DNA of 64,000 bases from Corylus avellana (taxonomy: Eukaryota; Streptophyta; Magnoliopsida; Fagales; Betulaceae): NCBI RefSeq assembly GCF_901000735.1, contig NC_081547.1, forward strand, positions 4,464,001-4,528,000, written 5' to 3'. How positions within the stretch are numbered: the stretch's first letter is position 1; each line of letters starts with the position of its first letter. Positions 56,901-64,000 of the stretch are shown here, in pieces. The translations under genes and the position numbers were made by a program. The notes beneath the pieces are model-generated. The model did no database searches. It saw nothing but the letters and a program-made list of their open reading frames with translations, and was not told the origin of the DNA.

Positions 56901-57851
56901 ATGCAGAATAAACGCATGCAGTTCAATTCTTTTGTCCTAGAACTCAAGCACTGTACTCAGAGCATTCTACAAATAAAAGCATTTGAATCAAAGCTAGAAA
57001 ACAAGAAGTTATTAACAACTTTTGAGCTCTCATAAACATGTTACTGTGTCAAATCAAATAACGAATGAAAACTAACAGAGTAATTTTAACATGTTCTGTT
57101 CCTCTTCTTTTCTTTTTTTTTCATGAATAATCTAATTTAATCATATTCCACATAAAGTCCTGTAATTTTTCATCAAGTTCCAATGCCCATAGAGAAACAA
57201 TAATTTATACTAATATTTCGCTTTCAACCTAATTTCTCATCGATAAAAAGGATTATTAAGAAAAGTTTCAATCCAAATTTCCATAATACCAATAGCTAGT
57301 CTTAATTTTTTCTCTTTGAATTCATAAAAGAAAAAAAAAATCCCGAATTTGCATAAATTAAGGCCATTAACATTGTCAACAAGTTCTAATCAAAGTGTTG
57401 TAAAACCTAAAATGAGTAAAATTTCCACAAACTACCACATAATTAATCAAGCTCTGGTGAGAGTAAATTTAAAGCAAAAAAAAAAAGAATCACTAATTCC
57501 TTGAAATTATTCAATCTTTCAAAGCCTTACCAGCTGAGCACACAATACACAATCAAAATTTAACTTTCCATGATTTTCTTAGCAACCAAACAACGAGAGG
57601 GGAAATGAGGGAAACTGAAGAAGTTAAAGAGGATACAGCTCGGAGTCTTTGCGCCTGAGATCGTCGTACATCTGCTTGTACGGGGTACCGAAGTCGTAGA
57701 CGTTGGGTTCTCTGAGGGAGGGTCCAGGGAGCTTTACGTGAGCCCCCGTCCCGTACGAAGACACCTCGAAGCCCTCCCTCTTGAGGAGCGAGTGCGCCTC
57801 CATGCTCCGGTTCTGGTTCGACGAGCACACCATGGCGTACCGAAATTTCAT
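53950..57851 (-). CDS. SSU72: RNA polymerase II CTD phosphatase SSU72
   Basis: Minus-strand exons 57851-57637, 56847-56702, 54255-54137 and 54051-53950, all GT-AG and in phase, giving 193 aa, the usual family size. The N-terminus holds the CX5R phosphatase loop VCSSNQNRS (Cys9, Arg15), followed by the family landmarks SYGTGAHVKLPGPS, FGTPYKQMYDDL, DVVFSFEEKVFDMVVEDL, HVLMKPVLVINLEVKDNHEEAAIGA and SWEDSIDDIVADFEKQHRRKLLYSISFY at the end. SSU72 removes phosphate from Ser5 (and Ser7) of the Pol II C-terminal repeats and works with the 3'-end processing machinery in the nucleus. Intact, with a 2.4-kb second intron. Exon 1 is GC-richer than its surroundings. Confidence 0.95.
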
Positions 57852-57997
57852 GCTGCTTCGTCTAGGGGTTCAACCTCACTCACCCAGGGTTCAAACCCGC
57901 TTTCAGATGGCTAGTTTGAGATGGCACGTGCATTCTTCTGTTGTATATTACTATAGTTGTTAAAATTATAATTTATATATATATATAGGGGTGAAGA

Positions 57998-58100
57998 TAA
58001 ATACACGGCACGCCGGCAATTTTTTTTTTTTTTTTTTGATTAAAATATTAAAAAAAAAATTTTGCTGTCTGGCGTGCCTAGCACGAGGCGTGCTGTGAAT
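57998..58100. repeat. Small palindromic element with GCGTGC arms, second copy
   Basis: cacggcacgccggcaatttt faces aaattttgctgtctggcgtgcc across gattaaaatatta. Same plan as 21515-21612. Confidence 0.55.
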
Positions 58101-58774
58101 CACAAATCACAACCTTATATATAGAATAGATTTAATATCTAGATTATTGAACAAATATATATTGAATTTTCTAAATAAATAAATAAAGTAAAATTATCCA
58201 ATTGAGTAAATATTATACCAAAAGAAAACAAAAGAGTTAATTTAGATATCACACATATATGTTGTATTTATTTTAAATCAAAGTATATATATATATATAA
58301 CATTCATGTTTATAGTGTTTATCTCAACCAAAATATAAATACATAAAATTGTAATTTCATCAAAGGTTTTTTTCATTATAATGCATCATTGAACTTGAAA
58401 AGCTATGAACTTTAGAGTAAACTATGTTGCCATGAATAGCAAAACTTTAAAAGCATGCATTTTTTTAGAATTGGTCTCTATAATACAGAACTTAGACTTT
58501 GTTTGGTCTGCAAAATAAATATTCTATTAGGAAAATAAATAGGTATTACAGTCTAACTGAAATTGAATCAAAATTACTAAAAACTCCTCACATTATTATT
58601 ACCAGCTTGAAACCCGTGCATTGTTTTTAAAAATGATAGGAATGAAAATAATAATAATAATAATAGTAATTAGTGGATGCATAAATGACAAGAAAAAAAA
58701 AAAATTTTAAAAAAAATGTCAACGTAAGTCAAGGAAAAAATTTAACACTAGGATTACGGCCAGAACATAATCAT

Positions 58775-58777
<3 letters not shown>

Positions 58778-58813
<36 letters not shown>
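58778..58813. repeat. (AT)n microsatellite
   Basis: About 18 AT units without interruption. Confidence 0.9.
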
Positions 58814-58816
<3 letters not shown>

Positions 58817-61601
58817 GCAGCGGATGTACATATGAAGCAGAGGCCTTTAGAAAATGGCTGGAAAGTGGCCATGATACTTCACCCATGACAAATCTTAAGC
58901 TTGAACACTGCAATCTTGTTCCCAACCATGCTCTGCGTTCTGCCACTCAGGAGTGTTGGAACAAGCATTGAACCTTGACTCACACACATCAACATTTTGC
59001 CTCAGACAATGAAGCAAGAAAGATTGACTTTGTAATTTGTAATTAAAACTCTCTCTTGTATAGAACAGAGAGGCTTGTATGTCTATATATAAAAAATCCT
59101 GTACATCAAATATTTTGGACAAGATTTTTCTACAAACTAGGTTATAGGAGGTTCCTACGACCTAGAATCTAAAAAGTGACATGTATCTCTTAGCATGTAA
59201 TAAACATGTTTTTTTATAACATTAATAAAAAAGTATGTGCTTCTCACGTGTTTTGAGTTACACCACACGGATAGCATAACGGCTATGCTTATAATTTGAA
59301 TTGGAACTTGCACTGCTATTAATGCTATCTTGATTTGCTGATGTGAGCTATTTCTCTTGGCAATTGGTTATTGTCTTGATACTAAATAATAAATCAACAT
59401 AATGTACGTACAGAAGCTTATGCATCACTTTTTTTTTTCTTTTTTCTTTTTTTTAAAGCCTAGTTTTTTTTAAGCTATTAGTATCCTCGACGACAGATTT
59501 CATGATCATTTCCTGGGTATATCCATAGCTGCATGAAAAATAAATAAAAAAATATTGACTCAATAAACTTATTGAACGTTCTAGTTGTGCTTGGTCCTTT
59601 GAAGTTTCAAAGAAAATACACATGAGAACTTTAGCCTCTTATCCTACACACACAATTAAGCTACCTTCATGGAATATTTGACCTGTAGCAAATGTATCCA
59701 CAGTTAGGAAATCCCATGGAGATCTCCTGTTGGAAATTCAACGTTGTTTTTTTAGGGTGATCCATTGGCAGCTGTTCTACAAGACTACAATCATCCATGA
59801 CCATTGCGAAAATGTTGAGGATTTGTTTCATCAAGGTGAAGGAAAGAGTCGGTCTAACAATTATCTACGTATTATATTGACTTTTTCTCTTAATATTATT
59901 ATATTTTTATTTTTGAAAGATAGTTTCTCAAAAAAGAAAAAGAAAATAGAGGCAGCTCAAAGAGGGACAATGCAAACATGGTTGCCACGTTAAGCTTAGA
60001 AACAAAAACAAGGAAAAAAAAAAGTAAAGTCAAACAAGATGGCTGATAAAAACAAGAGAAGTTGAACGGGAAAAGAAGGCAAACATGAAACAGTTTCATC
60101 CAAAGAATGGAAGAGGAATTGAGAAATACCCTATTTCTCGTTACAATCTAGAACTCTGATGGTTGAATGATTTCTTTCGATAATTTGATTGGTAACAAAC
60201 CAGGGGATTTTTTAAGTTTTAAGTTCGAAGGTGTTTAAGATTCTCTTCAAGAAAGATGAAGAGAACTTCTTTTCACTTATAAAAATCGTAGCCCATTAGA
60301 CTTATTTAAGTGGGGTAAGTCAACTAACAAGTAAAACTGATTGCGGCAACTTTAATCAATCGAAGGTCAAGTTCGATCAATCAAACTTTAGGGTTTCAAA
60401 GATCGCATCGATTTGATCGAACGAACTATGATCGAAGCTCTCGAATTTTAGTGTGGAACATGATTCACATCTTCGATCCAACAAATAAACTGTGATCAAA
60501 CTTATGATCGAACCTCATGAATTTTTTTAATTGGACTCGTCACCATGGTTCGACAGATCAATTGCAATCGAAGTGTTCAAAACTTCAATTCCAGCCTTTT
60601 CTTGAACCATATTCTAATCCAAAACCTTCAATTTAATTTACATCACATGTCAACACAGTAAAACCTAACATAAAAAATTAATTATGTTCATGATTAAGTA
60701 CCAAATGCATGACGCAAGAGTAAACATAATTGATTAACTCAATTTCTCAATGTGTTGAGTTTTCTTCTTTTTTTGGTCACCAAATTTAATAATCCCTAGA
60801 AAGATCATGTTTAAAAAGAACATAAAATGTTTGCCTGAGAGGGATTTTAGGTAAATTGGTCGAAAAATAAAAACAAATCTAGACCTAGGAGAGACCAAAA
60901 CAAAGCATGGGAGCTAGTCTTGATTAGGTAAGTTGAGAGTAAATTGGGTTGGAAATTCCAATCCTATCAGAAGTGCTTGAAACTATGATGATCTGACTTT
61001 CCAGATTCTCTTGTCCCAAATTGTTTATTCATTTTTGGGAAGCCCTTAATTTATTTTATTTCTTATTTTTTAATCCATTGAATCACCATTTTAAAAGCTC
61101 AACTAGGTAAACTTTATTTGCTATGATCGTTGCCTTCTCCTGGAAGTCATCGAAAAATCCCACGTCATATGAACAGACAATTTAGATAACGATTATCGTA
61201 TTATAAGAATTTAGTTGACGTACGTAGTGGCCTCCACCGCCTCCGCCTCCCTCGTTCCAACAGCTTGTTCGTAAACGATTGAAGACAGGTAACCGCCGTG
61301 CAAGTTCATGTCAAGCTTCGAAGAAATTATTTCTATCGATTTCACAGAATCATCGAACACTTGGAATATATATAGTAGGAGCTTCAGACAAGCCTGACAC
61401 CAAAAAACAAAAAACCGTCTTATAATCCTATGGAATCTTGTCCCCTGTCTTCTTTCAAAAGCTTTGTGGAAGATGGAGATGCCAACAACCTTATTTAAAG
61501 ACACTTGAAAGCGTATTTTGGGGCTTCTCAGTCTAATTCAGAGTTGAAAGGAATTTCCTTTCTGGGTATTATAGTTGTTCTACAATTACCTCTGAATTGT
61601 G

Positions 61602-64000
61602 ATGGAAGATACGTTATATGTTGCGCTGGGAGACAGCGTGAAAAACAACAAATCAATCTTGATATGGGCATTACAGAACTCTGGAGGAAAAAAGATTTGC
61701 ATCATTCACATTAATCAGCCTGCAACTGTGATCCCTTTGAGTAAGTTGGCGACATATATACCAAGTCCTAGAACATTTATAGATCAAATGTGTCAACTTT
61801 TGATGTTTTAGTTTGAGCTTTTGTAATGGGTCCCCGAGTGTTTGATAAATATTTCTTGGTTAAAGTACCCAATAGTAGAATACATTAGGCAGTTACTCCT
61901 TTCTTGTTTTCTAGTGGGAGCAAAATTTCCAGCAAGCTCAATGAAGGAGAAGGAACTCAGGGCATACCGGGAAATTGAAAGGCAAAACAAGCAGAAAATC
62001 CTGGATGAGTATTGCCGTATCTGTGGGAAAATGGGGGTATGAATCTGCTCCTGTCTCTTCCCATTCATTTGGGTTATTAACACATGAATGTAATTCATTT
62101 ACAATGTGTATAAATAATAGGATGTATAAGTATATTGAAAATTATGTTATTAAGCTGCAGAGAACTTCCAATTTTAGCAATAATCACACATATTGGAGCT
62201 CCTTGGAAATGATTAATTGCAACATGTACTGAACTTTCTGACTCTCTAATGTAGGTACGGCCAGAAGTAATACACGCTGATATGTACTGTATTGAGATGG
62301 GGATTGTGGAACAAATCTCCCAGCATGGGATCAGGAAGCTTGTTATGGGAGCAGCAGCAGACAAGCACTACTCAAAGTACAAGCCTCAAATGATTTTATG
62401 TTTTTTTCTTCTTCTGATGTACGAACCATTATGTTCATTTTTCATTGCCATTTATATCCATTGTGAACTTCCAAAGGTGTAGTGCAATAGGATGATTCCC
62501 AGTGGATGTGCTTTATGTTGTGCAAATTTTTTGCAAATTCAGCATTCATGAATGGGAAGTAGGTCAGGACCATAGGGGGAACTGAAGAAGAGGGTATCTT
62601 TGTAGCGTATTAACATTTTTTGACCTAAAATTCAGATCAATAACTAGACAATTAAAGCTGTATGGTCAGGTAAATAGACGCTGCTTTTTACCGGCCTCGG
62701 AGCATTGAATTGAATGACGACGGTTGACTGCAATAGATGTTGATTCGATCTGAAGGAAATTATGCAGAAGGGTGTCCTTCACCAAGGGGTTGCCATCTGT
62801 TGATTGTTTCTCTTAACTAATTGATTCATTTCCTTGCCAGTGAAAGAATTTAATGGTGTTGTTGATTTTGATTTATGAAACAGGGTGTTTACAAAACCAT
62901 TTCCTGGTTTCTAGAAGTTTCCATTCGGTTATTCAGTTATAGTTATGATGATTAATTACCTTTTGGTTTGATACTTTATGATGGTTTTGCTGAACATTTT
63001 CTTAGTCCTAAGTTAATCTCACTCAATGGTCCACAGAGTTGAAATTTGTATATGCATCTATTCACTAGATTGCTCACAGCTTACCCAACTGCTTAAAATT
63101 GCAGGAAAATGACAGACCTCAAATCTAAAAAGGCCATCTATGTGCGCCTACGCGCTCCCCGGTCCTGCTGCATACAATTTATCTGCAAGGGGTACCTCAT
63201 CAACACCAGGTTTGCTTGATGTTCTTGTTTTTACAATTTTTTGGCAGTGCTTATGTATGCGAATCTATAGAGAATATATATGAATTGAATGAAGATATAT
63301 ACCCCCAAATGTGAAGCTTCTTAGTTTCTAATCAAGTGTATGGTTGATATATACAACTCGAAAATTAATGCTTGGCTATTAAATCAGAGGGATTGTTGTA
63401 CACTTCAGACTGCAACAAAATATTGCTTGTTTATAAAGTTTTCTTACATGCACCATTTAAAAGTTTATTAACAAAGCCTTCATGCCAAAATGATGACTAA
63501 TGCAAAAGTACCATACAATATAGGGAAGGTATTTTAGATGAAGCTGATGTAGAGGTCAGATCAAGTCAAAACACAAAACCTGAATCATCAGACCACTTCA
63601 CTGTACAATGTGGAGGGCAAAACCTTGGCGCATCCCCCAGCAATTCAGTTCAAGTTTCAATCTGGGGTGAAAGCATAACAGAAGTTTCTTCCCTTGATGG
63701 TACTGAAGACCCCTCAACCCCATGGAGAAGGTCGGATGCACTAGGGGATCCTGATGGATATGTTGAATCTTCAACAAGGTATGGTCCTGGTTCGAGTTAT
63801 TCAACATGCTCTTCTAGTGGAGCGGTTGACATATCTCGGATTCCATCAATTAGGTCTTGGGGGAGTGACAATCAGTCCGCAGAGAATCTCCATCGTCCAT
63901 CCTCTCCCAGTGTGCTGGTATGCGCGAAATTCTGATATATAAGACACTTATTGTTGAGGACCATTTGCATGTTTCAAAATTTGCAAGTTAGGCTTTTTGG
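61602..64000 (+). CDS. USP-kinase protein, copy 6 (3' end outside window)
   Basis: Exons 61602-61740, 61915-62036, 62255-62376, 63105-63209 and 63524-63917 have the same lengths and phases as exons 1-5 of the array (122, 122 and 105 bp exons exactly). The start is ATG in MEDTLYVALGD. It encodes the USP-like domain (SILIWALQNSGGKKICIIHINQP; GIRKLVMGAAADKHY; CCIQFICKGYLI) and a Ser-rich linker. The last donor (CTG|GTATGC, 63918) points to further exons beyond the window, where coiled coil, kinase and possibly a U-box should lie. The linker is diverged from copies 1-5, so this is an older paralogue 27 kb away from the array. Confidence 0.88.

Larger units (their letters stand above)
57852..61601. 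other. Intergenic region between SSU72 and USP-kinase copy 6
   Basis: No gene recognised. It holds the SSU72 promoter side, a small GCGTGC palindrome (57998-58100), an (AT)n tract (58778-58813), and a stretch at 60340-60620 with recurring gatcgaa/atcgaa words that may be retroelement debris. The last few hundred bases should include the promoter of copy 6; I see no clear TATA box. Confidence 0.45.

Overview
This is nuclear DNA of a flowering plant, most likely a eudicot, though I cannot name the species. The evidence is small GT-AG introns in AT-rich DNA, Ty1/copia, gypsy-like and L1-like retroelement remains, many foldback (MITE-like) elements, and plant gene families: USP-kinase of the PUB33/PUB35 class, MIRO and SSU72.

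Layout. Positions 1-34618 and 61602-64000 carry a tandem family of genes encoding an N-terminal universal-stress-protein-like (USP) domain, a Ser-rich linker, a coiled coil and a Ser/Thr kinase. Copy 1 (1-4561) is cut by the window start. Copy 2/3 (5603-11144) is a chimeric pseudogene interrupted by a copia fragment, which itself holds a 1.8-kb solo LTR. Copy 4 (23311-28086) and copy 5 (30648-34618) are intact in frame through eight exons. Copy 6 starts at 61602 on the far side of unrelated genes and leaves the window. Copies 1, 4 and 5 stop just after the kinase domain and lack the C-terminal U-box usual for this class. Copies 1 and 4 keep a few codons resembling the start of a U-box just after the stop.

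The array grew by duplication of a two-gene unit (1-type plus 5-type). One unit then collapsed into a chimera. Around 14.1-23.3 kb lie an element-rich spacer and decayed promoter/exon-1 copies. An assembly gap of 20 N at 29193 is flanked by an identical 1353-bp stretch, which looks like an unmerged contig overlap.

Unlinked single genes follow: a kelch-type protein with a repeat-rich C-terminal tail (34868-37429), whose intron holds a TRIM retrotransposon; a MIRO-type mitochondrial Rho GTPase (40337-about 50327, 13 coding exons) with an antisense L1 fragment in an intron and no visible tail-anchor exon; and an intact SSU72 CTD phosphatase on the minus strand (57851-53950). The rest is intergenic, with fragments of copia, LINE and foldback elements. 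The kinases would act in cytoplasmic stress signalling, MIRO at the mitochondrial outer membrane and SSU72 in nuclear RNA processing. No operon-like cooperation is expected.
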